Source: an uncultured bacterium
Lineage (GTDB): Bacteria; Nitrospirota; Thermodesulfovibrionia; Thermodesulfovibrionales; Thermodesulfovibrionaceae
DNA: 64,000 nt
Assembly (NCBI GenBank): GCA_937924475.1
Contig: CALDSV010000016.1
Span: 1 to 64,000, forward strand
Direction: 5' to 3'
Every line of letters begins with the position of its first letter. The stretch's first letter is position 1. The notes under the pieces were generated by a model that was not told where the DNA came from, did not search any database, and saw nothing but the letters and a program-made list of their open reading frames with translations. The translations under genes and the position numbers were made by a program. Of the stretch, positions 53,646-63,012 are shown one piece after another.

Positions 53646-54986
53646 ATGAGAGTAATTATTGTAGGTGCAGGAGAAGTAGGATATCAAATTTCTAAATTTT
53701 TAACCTTTGAGGGAGTAGATGTTGTAATTATTGATAGAGATGGTGAGAAACTAAAAAGAATTTCTGAAGAACTTGATATTGCCACAATTGAGGCAGAAGG
53801 AAGCGACCCTTCAGCTTTCAAAGAAGCTGGTGCTGATAACGCAGACTTGTTGATTGCAGTAACAAACAGTGATGAAACTAACATGATAGCCTGCCTACTT
53901 GCTAAAGCTCTTTTTAACATAAAGCGTAAAATTGCAAGAATCAGAAATCCTGATTATTTCTTTAACAAAGAACTTCTTGGAGAGTCCAACCTTGACATTG
54001 ATCAAGCAATTAATCCTGAACTTGAAGCAGCAGAGGCAATAATTCGTCTAATTGAAAATCCTTTCGCCAGTGAAGTAATTGAATTTGAACAGGGCAAGAT
54101 AATGGTTATTGGACTTAAAATTCCAAAAGAAAGTTCTTTAAATGGAAAAAAATTAAAATCCTTAAGGTCTATAATAAATAAAAACTTTATAATAGGTGCC
54201 ATTGAAAGGGAAGATTCAGTAATAATTCCTTCTGGAGAAGATATTCTACAGGAGGGAGATATAGTTTACATGCCCATTCAAAAGGAGGACATTCTTGAAA
54301 TTATTCAAAGTTTCGGATTTACTATTAAACCTTCAAGAAAAATTATGCTTCTGGGTGGTGGAAGAATTGGCTATTACATAGCAAGTAAAATGGAAAATAA
54401 AGCTGATGTAAAGATAATTGAAAAAGATGCTGAAAGATGTAAATTTCTAAGTAAGCATTTAGGAAAAGCCCTGGTTCTTCATGGAGATGGTACTGATAAA
54501 CAGCTTTTAATTGAAGAGAGCATAAGTAATATGGACACCTATATTGCTTGTTCCAACAATGATGAATTAAATATAATGGCATCTTTACTTGCAAAAAAAC
54601 TGGGAGTAAAAAAAGTTATTTCTATTGTAAATAAAACAGATTATGTATCCCTTGCCCATAACTTAGGAATCCAATCTGTTTTAAGCCCCAGACTTCTTAC
54701 AGCAAGTATTATTCTTAGATATCTTAGACGTGGTGAGGTTATTTCACTAACTGCCATTGCAGAAAATAAAGCAGAAATCATGGAAATTGAAGTAACAAAA
54801 AATACCTCCATCTCAGGAAGAATATTGAAAGAAAATATTTTTCCAAAAAATTCCATTGTTGGCGCCATAATACGACAAGATAAGATTATTATTCCCACAG
54901 GAGATGACATTATAAAGGAAAAAGACAAACTAATTATTTTTACCTTAAGAGATTCAATTAAAGAGGTAGAGAAACTTTTCTCATGA
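53646..54986 (+). CDS. trkA: Potassium uptake regulatory protein TrkA
   Basis: 446 residues with two RCK units. Each has a Rossmann NAD-binding fold (VGAGEVGYQI at 5 and LGGGRIGYYI near 234) and a C-terminal TrkA_C domain (near 140-215 and 370-446). It gates the TrkH channel in response to nucleotides. The start codon is 10 bp after the ligase gene and it overlaps trkH by 4 bp. Confidence 0.94.
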   Translation: MRVIIVGAGEVGYQISKFLTFEGVDVVIIDRDGEKLKRISEELDIATIEAEGSDPSAFKEAGADNADLLIAVTNSDETNMIACLLAKALFNIKRKIARIRNPDYFFNKELLGESNLDIDQAINPELEAAEAIIRLIENPFASEVIEFEQGKIMVIGLKIPKESSLNGKKLKSLRSIINKNFIIGAIEREDSVIIPSGEDILQEGDIVYMPIQKEDILEIIQSFGFTIKPSRKIMLLGGGRIGYYIASKMENKADVKIIEKDAERCKFLSKHLGKALVLHGDGTDKQLLIEESISNMDTYIACSNNDELNIMASLLAKKLGVKKVISIVNKTDYVSLAHNLGIQSVLSPRLLTASIILRYLRRGEVISLTAIAENKAEIMEIEVTKNTSISGRILKENIFPKNSIVGAIIRQDKIIIPTGDDIIKEKDKLIIFTLRDSIKEVEKLFS

Positions 54987-56428
54987 ACTTCAAAGCTGTC
55001 CTTAACATCGTTGGGATTATTCTCGTAATTCTATCAATTTTAATGTTTGCTCCTCTTTTTGTTTCAATTTTAAATAAATCTTCAGATCTTGTAGCGATAA
55101 TTTTTTCTCTATTAACTACTCTTTTATGTGGATCTTTGTTAATAGCATTAACTAAGCAATACAGACACGAAGATATAATGTATAGAGAAGCCTTCATGAC
55201 CGTAACACTTTCTTGGCTAAGTGTTACCTTTTTCGGTTGCTTACCTTATATTTTTACAGGTTCTGTAAATTCCTTTACTGATGCTTTTTTTGAATCTATG
55301 TCAGGTTTTACCACTACTGGAGCAAGTATTTTCTCCGATGTGGAATCACTACCAGCAGGACTTCTTTTCTGGAGAAGCATGACTCAATGGATAGGTGGAA
55401 TGGGAATTATTGTGTTTGCTTTAGCGGTACTTCCCATAATTGGAACAGGCGGGATGCAGCTTTTTAAAGCAGAGGTACCCGAAATAAGTGTTGACAAATT
55501 AAGACCTCGAATAATAGATACAGCAAAGGCTCTATGGTTAATCTATATAGGAATAACCTTTTTTATAATAATGCTATATCTGACTGCAGGAATGGATTTG
55601 TATGATGCTGTATGTCACTCTTTCAGTACTGTGTCCACAGGGGGTTTTTCCACAAAAAACTTAAGTATTGGAGCCTTCAGTAATCCCATGATAGAATATG
55701 TTACTACTTTGGGAATGTTTCTTGGCGGAGTCAATTTTTCCCTATATTTTTATGGTGTGAAAGGGAATCTTAAAGTTTTTTTAAAAAATGCTGAGTTCAG
55801 ATTTTATTTATTTTTAGTTTCTTTTGTGGTAATTTTACTGACTATCAATTTATTTGACTACTACAATTCCCTCACTGACTCCTTCAGATATGCACTTTTT
55901 CAGGTTGTATCAATAATTACAACAACAGGTTTTGCAACAGCCGATTATTTAAATTGGAGCTCTTTCTCTCAATTAGTATTACTTATCATAATGTTTGTTG
56001 GAGGAATGATAGGTTCAACAGCTGGTGGACTCAAGCAAGTAAGAATTTACTTGATGATTAAACAAATATTCAGGGAGTTTCATCAACTCATTCATCCCCG
56101 GGCTGTTTTGGCGTTAAAACTGGATGAAAAATTCTTAACAAAAGAGACCCTTGGTAGTATTTGGGGATTCGTTTTTCTTGCTCTTTTCTTATGTGCTTTA
56201 GCCAGTCTTGCCATGGCTGCCACGGGCATTGATATAATAACTGCTCTATCTACTGTTATTTCAGCAATGAATAACGTAGGACCTGCTTTAGGACATGCAG
56301 GTCCTTCCAGTAATTATGCCTCTATTCCTCTTGTTGGCAAATGGGTGCTTATTTTCTGCATGCTTGCAGGTAGACTCGAGTATTATACTGTTCTTATACT
56401 TTTTACTCCCTTTTTCTGGAAAAGATAA
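54983..56428 (+). CDS. trkH: Potassium transport protein TrkH
   Basis: 481-residue membrane channel with four pore-loop repeats. Selectivity-like segments are SGFTTTGAS, HSFSTVSTGGFSTKN, VVSIITTTGFATADY and SAMNNVGPALG. About ten membrane helices are predicted. It works with TrkA for potassium uptake. It is convergent with the protease gene at 56437, with an 8-bp gap. Confidence 0.94.
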   Translation: MNFKAVLNIVGIILVILSILMFAPLFVSILNKSSDLVAIIFSLLTTLLCGSLLIALTKQYRHEDIMYREAFMTVTLSWLSVTFFGCLPYIFTGSVNSFTDAFFESMSGFTTTGASIFSDVESLPAGLLFWRSMTQWIGGMGIIVFALAVLPIIGTGGMQLFKAEVPEISVDKLRPRIIDTAKALWLIYIGITFFIIMLYLTAGMDLYDAVCHSFSTVSTGGFSTKNLSIGAFSNPMIEYVTTLGMFLGGVNFSLYFYGVKGNLKVFLKNAEFRFYLFLVSFVVILLTINLFDYYNSLTDSFRYALFQVVSIITTTGFATADYLNWSSFSQLVLLIIMFVGGMIGSTAGGLKQVRIYLMIKQIFREFHQLIHPRAVLALKLDEKFLTKETLGSIWGFVFLALFLCALASLAMAATGIDIITALSTVISAMNNVGPALGHAGPSSNYASIPLVGKWVLIFCMLAGRLEYYTVLILFTPFFWKR

Positions 56429-56436
56429 AAACCTTT

Positions 56437-57252
56437 TCAAATCTTGCTTTTCCTCACAGGAATATATTCAACAGAGTGTCTGACTGGTTGAGGATATAAA
56501 TTCATAAGCAACAATATTTCCTTTGGCATATTCTTAGAAACAGGTAGCCCCATTGCTTTTGCCTCCTCTGCGCTAATGGGATAATCATGTGTCCATTTCC
56601 CTGATACAAGTGTTTCAGCAATTTCAAGGGCTTTATCTTTTGGAATATTTGTGGAGAGAATCTCTACGATAGTATGTTTCATTTGTTTTATTGCTTTCTC
56701 TGCCTGATCTGCAAGGATGAGTGTGTTGTCATCAATTTCATTAATAGGTTTTTTCTGAACAGCATTAAGAATTGATACCGCAGGAAGCTGACCTAACTGC
56801 GGATCAAGAGGTCCTAATACCGCATGTTCACACATCACAATTTCATCAGCCGAAAGAGCAATTAAAGTTCCACCAGACATGGCATAATGGGGAATAAATA
56901 CTGTAACTTTTCCCTTATGTTTTGAAAGTGCCCGAGCAATCTGAGTAGCTGCAATTGCTAAGCCACCTGGTGTGTGTATTACAAGGTCAATAGGCATTTC
57001 TGGATCTGTTAAATGAATAGCTCTTAAAACTTCTTCAGAGTCATTAATATCTATGAAACGCATTATAGGAAAGCCTAAAAAACTCATAGTTTCTTGCCTG
57101 TGCACAAGAAGAATCACTCTACTTCCCCTTTGCTTTTCAATCTCTGCAATAAGTTTTATCCTTGCATTCTCAAGAAGTCTCTGTTTTATGACAGGTTGTA
57201 AAGCTATAATAATGAGGAAGAGCCAAAAAAATATAGTAGGATCAAATTGCAT
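56437..57252 (-). CDS. Membrane-anchored SDH-type serine protease (ClpP-like fold)
   Basis: 271 residues. One N-terminal membrane helix (FFWLFLIIIALQPVI) is followed by a crotonase/ClpP-like domain: VILLVHRQETMSFLGFPIM, DLVIHTPGGLAIAATQIARA and HYAMSGGTLIALSADEIVM, in which Ser of MSGG is the likely nucleophile, with K in ALSKHKG or later as base. C-terminal SGKWTHDYPISAEEAKAMGL also fits the SDH (PF01972) family. Substrate unknown; it may degrade membrane-associated proteins. It is transcribed alone. Confidence 0.85.
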   Translation of the reverse strand: MQFDPTIFFWLFLIIIALQPVIKQRLLENARIKLIAEIEKQRGSRVILLVHRQETMSFLGFPIMRFIDINDSEEVLRAIHLTDPEMPIDLVIHTPGGLAIAATQIARALSKHKGKVTVFIPHYAMSGGTLIALSADEIVMCEHAVLGPLDPQLGQLPAVSILNAVQKKPINEIDDNTLILADQAEKAIKQMKHTIVEILSTNIPKDKALEIAETLVSGKWTHDYPISAEEAKAMGLPVSKNMPKEILLLMNLYPQPVRHSVEYIPVRKSKI

Positions 57253-57496
57253 GGAAAACCTCCTTAAGTTTTTTTAAATTATAACAAAATTATAAATAGT
57301 ATGTTTCATCCTCTAAATTTAATCTTTTAAATGTTTTTTAAATAACAAGAAATGCATTGAAGGCGACAGAGTCACTTTAAAATTATATTATAAAACATTT
57401 AAAATAGTACAAATGATTGAAAATATTAAGTTTGCGCTAATCAGTTTTTTATAATTAAACACAGAAAAAAATCTTTTCTCAAGAAAAAATAAGGAT

Positions 57497-57925
57497 ATGA
57501 AAAAACTTCTAATAAAATGGCAAAGAGTAATTGATAATAATAGAACATGTCCGAGATGTGAAGGCACAGAAAAAGAAATTGAAAAAGCCTATGAAAAGAT
57601 AAAAAAAGCTTTGTCGGCCTTAAGCATAGAAGTAGTTCTTGATAAGATAGAATTGACCATGGATGAATTCAAAAAAGCACCATTACAATCAAACCAGATA
57701 TGGATTAACAATAAATCACTTGAAGAATGGTTAAATTCTAAAGTTGGCAAATCAAAGTGCTGTGATGTTTGTGGTGATGAAGAATGTAGGACAATAGATT
57801 TTTTAGGAATAAGTTATGAGAAAATTCCTGAGGCATTAATTATTAAAGCATGCCTTTTAGCTGCTGCAGATATAATATTTATAAAAACTTCTTTGCTTAA
57901 TGTTCCACGTGGAACATCTCTATAA
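57497..57925 (+). CDS. DUF2703-like cysteine-rich protein
   Basis: 142 residues. An early CPRCEGT motif, an NQIWINNKSLEEWLNSKVGK segment and a CCDVCGDEECRT cluster match the DUF2703 family as I remember it. The family resembles thioredoxin-fold or arsenic/mercury-linked proteins; the function is unknown. The last codons before the stop contain the parS palindrome (57901-57916), read as NVPRGTS. The conserved part ends before it, so the C-terminal codons may be there for the site. Confidence 0.75.
   Translation: MKKLLIKWQRVIDNNRTCPRCEGTEKEIEKAYEKIKKALSALSIEVVLDKIELTMDEFKKAPLQSNQIWINNKSLEEWLNSKVGKSKCCDVCGDEECRTIDFLGISYEKIPEALIIKACLLAAADIIFIKTSLLNVPRGTSL
57901..57916. other. parS site (ParB-binding centromere)
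   Basis: TGTTCCACGTGGAACA is a perfect 16-bp palindrome that fits the bacterial parS consensus TGTTNCACGTGNAACA at every position. It lies inside the last codons of the DUF2703-like gene. A second copy lies 1.1 kb away. parS sites are normally found near the replication origin, where ParB loads and SMC is recruited. Confidence 0.85.
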
Positions 57926-57994
57926 AAAATCTAAATTTGGAAATATTAGCCATATTTTTGTAAACTGAATAAATAAACTTTTTAGGAGGTTCTA

Positions 57995-59161
57995 ATGCAA
58001 ATTCAATATGCTGAAAGAATAAGAACTCTTCCGCCCTATCTTTTTGCAGCAATTGACCAGATGAAAAGAGAAGCTCTTCAAAAGGGAGCAGATCTTATTG
58101 ACCTAAGCATAGGCGACCCAGACATTCCCACACCAAAACATATTGTGGAGGCAATGAAGAAAGCAGTTGAAAAACCTGAGCATCATAGGTATCCAAGTTA
58201 TGAGGGCATGCTAAGCTATAGAGAGGCAGTTGCAAGATGGTACAAAAGAAGATTTAATGTGGAGCTTAATCCTGAAAATGAGGTGTTGTCCCTTATAGGT
58301 TCAAAAGAAGGAATTGGACACATACCTTTAGCATTCATAGATCCTGGAGATGTTGTATTAGTGCCTTCTCCAGGGTATCCTGTTTATCCTGTGGGAACAA
58401 AATTTGCAGGAGGAGTTCCTTATTTTATGCCTCTTAAAGAGGAAAACAAATTCCTTCCAGAACTTAAAGCAATTCCTGAAGATATATGCAAAAAAGCAAA
58501 GTTGATGTTTATAAACTATCCGAATAATCCTACATCTGCTGAAGCTCCAAAAGAATTTTTCCAAGAAGTGATAGAGTTTGCTAAGAAATATAACATTATT
58601 ATTTGTCATGATGCTGCCTATTCAGAAATATATTTTGAAGAAAAGCCAATAAGTTTTTTAGAAATTGAAGGCGCCAAGGAGGTAGGCATTGAATTTCACT
58701 CCCTGTCAAAAACCTACAATATGACTGGTTGGAGAATAGGCTATGCTGTAGGTAATAAAGACATTCTTGCAGGACTTGGAAAAGTAAAGACAAATCTTGA
58801 CTCCGGTGTTTTCCAAGCAATACAGGAAGCAAGTATAGTTGCTCTTGATACTGATGATTCCATTCTTAAGCAAATCAGAGATATTTACAAGGAAAGAAGA
58901 GATATTCTATATGAAGGTTTAAAAGTTAAAGGTTTTGAAGTTAAAAAATCTAATGCTACATTCTACCTATGGGTAAAAGTTCCACGTGGAACAAACTCCA
59001 TAGACTTTACAGGAAAACTTCTAAAAGAAGCAGAAGTTCTTTGCACTCCAGGAGTTGGCTTTGGTGAGTATGGTGAAGGATACATAAGATTTGCTCTTAC
59101 TCAATCAAAAGAAAGAATTAAAGAAGCTGTTGATAGAATTGGGAGGATTAGTATATGGTAA
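57995..59161 (+). CDS. dapL: LL-diaminopimelate aminotransferase
   Basis: 388-residue fold type I PLP aminotransferase. AGGAGG lies 6-7 bases before the ATG. GDPDIPTPKHIVEAM, YPSYEGMLSYREAVARWYKR, YPNNPTSA and the PLP-lysine motif SLSKTYNMTGWRIGY match DapL. It makes LL-diaminopimelate directly from tetrahydrodipicolinate, for lysine and peptidoglycan. Related class I aminotransferases are the alternative, but the overall set of motifs is DapL-like. A second parS site is inside the gene. Confidence 0.88.
   Translation: MQIQYAERIRTLPPYLFAAIDQMKREALQKGADLIDLSIGDPDIPTPKHIVEAMKKAVEKPEHHRYPSYEGMLSYREAVARWYKRRFNVELNPENEVLSLIGSKEGIGHIPLAFIDPGDVVLVPSPGYPVYPVGTKFAGGVPYFMPLKEENKFLPELKAIPEDICKKAKLMFINYPNNPTSAEAPKEFFQEVIEFAKKYNIIICHDAAYSEIYFEEKPISFLEIEGAKEVGIEFHSLSKTYNMTGWRIGYAVGNKDILAGLGKVKTNLDSGVFQAIQEASIVALDTDDSILKQIRDIYKERRDILYEGLKVKGFEVKKSNATFYLWVKVPRGTNSIDFTGKLLKEAEVLCTPGVGFGEYGEGYIRFALTQSKERIKEAVDRIGRISIW
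58978..58993. other. Second parS site, inside dapL
   Basis: AGTTCCACGTGGAACA contains the 14-bp perfect palindrome GTTCCACGTGGAAC. The outermost base pair differs from the full consensus on one side (A instead of T). It is read as VPRGT in dapL, the same peptide as the first copy. The two copies are 1,077 bp apart. Confidence 0.8.
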
Positions 59162-59559
59162 AAATCATTACAGTAAAAAGTTCCTCCAGAGAAGAATTTA
59201 TTGACATAACGGGTGAGGTGGAAAAGGCTTTGAAAGAAGCAGGTGTAAAAAAAGGAATTTGTTATCTTTATGTTCCTCACACAACAGCAGGCATTACAAT
59301 TAATGAAGGAGCAGACCCTTCAGTAAAAAAAGATATTATTAATGCCTTAAAGAAGATTGCACCTTATGGTGCAGGCTATTCTCATATGGAGGGAAATGCT
59401 GACAGTCACATAAAAACAACTTTAGTTGGTTCATCAGTGAATATTTTTATAGAAGGAGGGAGACTAATTTTAGGACAGTGGCAAAGTATTTTTTTCTGCG
59501 AGTTTGATGGTCCAAGAACAAGAAAAGTTTTTATGAAAATTATTAAAGAGGAGGAATAA
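59155..59559 (+). CDS. YjbQ/UPF0047 family protein (secondary thiamine-phosphate synthase type)
   Basis: 134 residues, the normal length of the family. YVPHTTAGITINEGADPSVK, GNADSHIKTTLVGSS and ILGQWQSIFFCEFDGPRTRK carry the conserved histidines and aspartates that line the active site. Members show weak thiamine-phosphate synthase activity in vitro, but their true role is not certain. It overlaps dapL by 7 bp and its stop overlaps the next ATG (TAATG). Confidence 0.92.
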   Translation: MVKIITVKSSSREEFIDITGEVEKALKEAGVKKGICYLYVPHTTAGITINEGADPSVKKDIINALKKIAPYGAGYSHMEGNADSHIKTTLVGSSVNIFIEGGRLILGQWQSIFFCEFDGPRTRKVFMKIIKEEE

Positions 59560-60329
59560 TGTTAAATATTAATGCAATAGCTCCTGGTGAGCTAACATTA
59601 GATTCAAATTTTAAGTTTCGCTGTTATCCTGGAATATCATGCTACAGAAGCTGCTGTAAAAACATTGATATAATGCTTACACCCTACGATATTTTAAGGC
59701 TTAAAAATAGACTCGGTATCACATCAGGTGAATTTCTATTGAAATATACTTATGTTTTTATAGAGCCCAAAAGCGGATATCCTTTTGTTTTTCTTAACAA
59801 AAATAACGACGATGAAAAAACCTGTCCTTTTCTCTGTGAAGCAGGATGTTCAGTTTATGAAGACAGGCCTGCTACATGTAGATATTATCCTATAGGACAG
59901 GCATCACTTAAGAAGTTTGACTTTACTGATGGTATCACAGAAGAGCATTACTTTTTTGTAAAAGAGCCTCACTGCAAAGGCTTTGAAGAAGAAAAAGAAT
60001 GGACAGTTGACGAATGGAGAAAAGACCAAGGAGTAGACCTCTATGATGAAATGAACAGGGGTTGGCGAGAGCTTTTCTTTACAAAAAATCTAAAGGCAGA
60101 AAAACTTGATGATAAAAAGCAAAGAGCCTTTTATACAGCCTGCTATGATATTGATGCCTTTAGGAGATTTGTTTTTGAAAGCAAATTTCTCCAGGTTTTT
60201 GATGTATCAGAAGAAAGAATGAATAAAATTAAAAATGATGAAACAGAGCTTCTAAATTTTGCCTTTGACTATATGAAGTTTTTATTGATGATTAAAGAGA
60301 CTTTGAAATTAAAAGAGCGCAAATCTTAG
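59559..60329 (+). CDS. YkgJ-family cysteine cluster protein
   Basis: 256 residues. Cysteines form the YkgJ pattern: FRCYPGISCYRSCC near the start, then CPFLCEAGCSVYEDRPATCRYYP. Such CxxxCC and CxxxC...RPxxCR clusters bind a metal, probably zinc or an Fe-S cluster. A helical C-terminal half follows. The role is unknown. It is coupled to the YjbQ gene and overlaps the convergent AsmA-like gene by 4 bp. Confidence 0.85.
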   Translation: MLNINAIAPGELTLDSNFKFRCYPGISCYRSCCKNIDIMLTPYDILRLKNRLGITSGEFLLKYTYVFIEPKSGYPFVFLNKNNDDEKTCPFLCEAGCSVYEDRPATCRYYPIGQASLKKFDFTDGITEEHYFFVKEPHCKGFEEEKEWTVDEWRKDQGVDLYDEMNRGWRELFFTKNLKAEKLDDKKQRAFYTACYDIDAFRRFVFESKFLQVFDVSEERMNKIKNDETELLNFAFDYMKFLLMIKETLKLKERKS

Positions 60330-61297
60330 AAAATTTTTTCTAAGGGTTTTATGATAGTTCTAATAGGAGAGGTGATCGTTTTACCTAATTCTTTTGATGC
60401 CTCTGCTTTTATTGCTTTCTCTAAATCAGTCTGAAGATTATCCCATCTTCCCCATATATTAAAAGATATAACTATCTCGCCTCTTTTCTCTAAGAGTTTA
60501 ATAAAAACTGGAGCACTTATTCCCATTAAAAAACCTTTTGGTTCTATTTCAATGGCCTTTGCTTTGAGAATAGAAGGAGCTTTTACATAGCCTTTATTTA
60601 CTGTAAAGTTCGCATTAAGGCTTAAATATCCTTTTTTAATTGTCACATCCCCTTTTATATATGGTTTTAAGACTTGGATATTTAAATCATTTATAACTAA
60701 AGTTCCAGTGAAAATTTCTTCTTTAAGATTACCTTCTGATTTTAATTTTATAATTCCTCCTTCAGTACATTTGCCTTCAGCTGTAATATCTATTTTCCCA
60801 GCAAAAGAAGAGTGATTTTTTATTGCCATTTTAAAATCTATTAGTTGCAGATCAAACCTTTTAAGCTCATCTTCAATTCTAATTATTCCATCAGTGACTT
60901 TAAATTCTTTAAAGTAAAAATTTACAGGTTCTTTTTGTTCTTCTTTTTTGAATATAGGTATTTGCCAGACACCGTTTTTACTTTTCCTTAGGTAAAGAGA
61001 AGGAGATTCTAAATGAATTTCTTTAAAATCAAACTTTTTTCTTAATAATGACAAAAGATATAACTTAATTTTAAGCTCTTTTATTTTAAGAAACTCTTCA
61101 CCAGAAGGAGTTTTCATAACTATTTCTTCAGCATAAACATTATTCCATTTAATTTTAAGTTTTTTGATTGATATGTTTTTGTCTAAGTAATTTTCAATGT
61201 TTTTTTTGATAAGACTCTCAAAGGGGAAAAAAACAAAAAAGGCTGATATTGATAGAATTATCAATAAAATTGCAATTAGGATGATTTTTCTTTTCAT
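60326..61297 (-). CDS. AsmA/DUF748-like membrane-anchored protein
   Basis: 323 residues. An N-terminal membrane helix (ILIAILLIILSISAFFVFFP) is followed by repeating beta-rich segments such as SIKKLKIKWNNVYAEEIVMK and FKEFKVTDGIIRIEDELKRF. This is the pattern of AsmA/TamB-like repeating-beta-groove proteins that bridge the periplasm and move lipids to the outer membrane. It is shorter than full AsmA. It abuts rlmN (end 61298) on the same strand. Confidence 0.72.
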   Translation of the reverse strand: MKRKIILIAILLIILSISAFFVFFPFESLIKKNIENYLDKNISIKKLKIKWNNVYAEEIVMKTPSGEEFLKIKELKIKLYLLSLLRKKFDFKEIHLESPSLYLRKSKNGVWQIPIFKKEEQKEPVNFYFKEFKVTDGIIRIEDELKRFDLQLIDFKMAIKNHSSFAGKIDITAEGKCTEGGIIKLKSEGNLKEEIFTGTLVINDLNIQVLKPYIKGDVTIKKGYLSLNANFTVNKGYVKAPSILKAKAIEIEPKGFLMGISAPVFIKLLEKRGEIVISFNIWGRWDNLQTDLEKAIKAEASKELGKTITSPIRTIIKPLEKIF

Positions 61298-62338
61298 CTA
61301 TTTTTCCTTCTCCGAATAGTAAGCTTTTAACTGACCACAGGCAGCAAGTATATCTTTCCCCTTACTTCTTCGCAGGAATACAGAAAATCCTTTTGATATC
61401 AGAATATTTTGAAATTCAAATATTGCATCATAATCAGGTGTTTTAAGTTTACAGCCCTCCCAGGGATTGAAGGGAATAAGATTTATTTTTGAAGGAATAC
61501 CTTTTAAAAGCGACGCAACCCTGTAAGCATCCTCTTCAGAAGTATTAATATTTTTGAGCATTACATACTCAAAAGTGATTCTCTGGCCTGCCTTAAGAGG
61601 ATATTCTTTAAGAGTTTTTATAAGCTCAACTAAAGGATATTTTTTATTTATTGGCATCAAATAATCTCTTGTTTTTTCATCAGATGCATTTAATGAAATA
61701 GCAAGCTTTACAGGTGGTGCTTTATAAGGCAATTCCTTAATAGCAGGAATTATTCCAGCTGTAGAAAGAGTAATTCTTCGAGGAGAAAAATTAATAAAAT
61801 TTTTAAATCGCCACAAGGCATCAACTAAATTTTCAAAATTAAGCAAAGGTTCTCCCATGCCCATGAATACAATATTTGTGATCTTTTTGTCTTCGCTCTG
61901 CAAAAGTTTACTTACTTGGATAAACTGATCTACAATCTCCCAAGCCATTAAATTTCTTTTAAATCCAATTCTCCCTGTAAGGCAAAACTTACATTTAAGA
62001 GGGCAGCCTACTTGACTTGACAAGCAGATGGTTAATCTGTTTTTATCTGGGATAAGAACGCTTTCAATTTGTTCATTGTCCTCTAATTCCCAGAGAAATT
62101 TTTCAGTTCCATCAGAACTCTTGGTTCTTTTAATTAGCTTTATTTGACCTATATAGTATCTTTCCGAAAGATTTTGCCTCAAGGATTTTGAAAATTCAGA
62201 TATTTCATCAATGGAATTAACAAACTTTTTATAAATCCAATGAATTAATTGTTTTGCTCTGTATGAAGGAAGAGAAAGATTGCTAAAAAGACTCTCTATT
62301 TCTTTCTCATTGTATTTTTTCAGATTCTCTTTTTGCAT
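61298..62338 (-). CDS. rlmN: 23S rRNA (adenine2503-C2)-methyltransferase RlmN
   Basis: 346-residue radical SAM enzyme that methylates A2503 of 23S rRNA and A37 of some tRNAs. The cluster motif is CPLKCKFCLTG, the RNA-binding start is LPSYRAKQLIHWIYKK, and the resolving cysteine for the methylcysteine intermediate is near the end in KDILAACGQLKA. It is 2 bp from the LOG gene. No cfr-specific features are obvious, and the genomic context is housekeeping. Confidence 0.94.
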   Translation of the reverse strand: MQKENLKKYNEKEIESLFSNLSLPSYRAKQLIHWIYKKFVNSIDEISEFSKSLRQNLSERYYIGQIKLIKRTKSSDGTEKFLWELEDNEQIESVLIPDKNRLTICLSSQVGCPLKCKFCLTGRIGFKRNLMAWEIVDQFIQVSKLLQSEDKKITNIVFMGMGEPLLNFENLVDALWRFKNFINFSPRRITLSTAGIIPAIKELPYKAPPVKLAISLNASDEKTRDYLMPINKKYPLVELIKTLKEYPLKAGQRITFEYVMLKNINTSEEDAYRVASLLKGIPSKINLIPFNPWEGCKLKTPDYDAIFEFQNILISKGFSVFLRRSKGKDILAACGQLKAYYSEKEK

Positions 62339-62340
62339 TA

Positions 62341-63012
62341 TTAATATTGAAACTCTGGAAGAGGAACACTTAATCTAGTTAAGTAATTCCTTAAATAACC
62401 ATGAACTGCTTCTGGATTGTCAATTAGAACAAAATAATTTAAGTCATCAAGATTTATAGCTCCTATAGAATGTGGAGAGGTTTTTAGCCAATCGATCAAC
62501 CCTTTCCAATATTCAGAGCCATAGAGAATTATAGGAAAAGTTTTAATTTTATTTGTTTGAACAAGGGTTAACGCTTCAAAAAGTTCATCAAAGGTGCCAT
62601 ATCCGCCAGGGAATATTATGAAACCTATGGAATATTTTACAAACATAAGTTTTCTCACAAAAAAGTATCTAAAATTGAGAGATATATCTAAATACTTATT
62701 AGGATGTTGTTCATGGGGAAGGGATATATTTAATCCTATAGATTTACCTTTACCAAGTTTAGCTCCTTTATTTGCTGCTTCCATTATTCCAGGACCACCG
62801 CCAGTGATAATAGAAAAACCATTTTGACTTAGTATCTTTGCAACTTTAAATGCTTCTTGATAGTAAAAACTCTCCTCTGTCAGTCTTGCGCTTCCAAATA
62901 TGGAAACAGCAGGCCCTATACCGTGAAGCGTTTCAAAGCCATCTACCAATTCTGACTGAATTCTGAAAACTCTCCAAATATCAGTGGATTTAAAATCTTC
63001 TATCATCATCAT
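62341..63012 (-). CDS. LOG family protein (TIGR00730 type)
   Basis: 223 residues. GPAVSIFGSARLTEESFYYQ, ITGGGPGIMEAANKGAKLGK, FRYFFVRKLMFVKYS and FPGGYGTFDELFEALTLVQT are the LOG motifs, in which the PGGYGTxxE loop binds nucleotide. Members release the base from nucleoside 5'-monophosphates. The start is one of three successive ATG codons at 63012-63004. It overlaps the GroES-like gene. A second LOG-type gene lies at 38889. Confidence 0.88.
   Translation of the reverse strand: MMMIEDFKSTDIWRVFRIQSELVDGFETLHGIGPAVSIFGSARLTEESFYYQEAFKVAKILSQNGFSIITGGGPGIMEAANKGAKLGKGKSIGLNISLPHEQHPNKYLDISLNFRYFFVRKLMFVKYSIGFIIFPGGYGTFDELFEALTLVQTNKIKTFPIILYGSEYWKGLIDWLKTSPHSIGAINLDDLNYFVLIDNPEAVHGYLRNYLTRLSVPLPEFQY

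Noticed and set aside
57253-57496. Gap between the serine protease and the DUF2703-like gene
   Set aside because: Checked for small genes, tRNA and hairpins; it is AT-rich and nothing could be supported.
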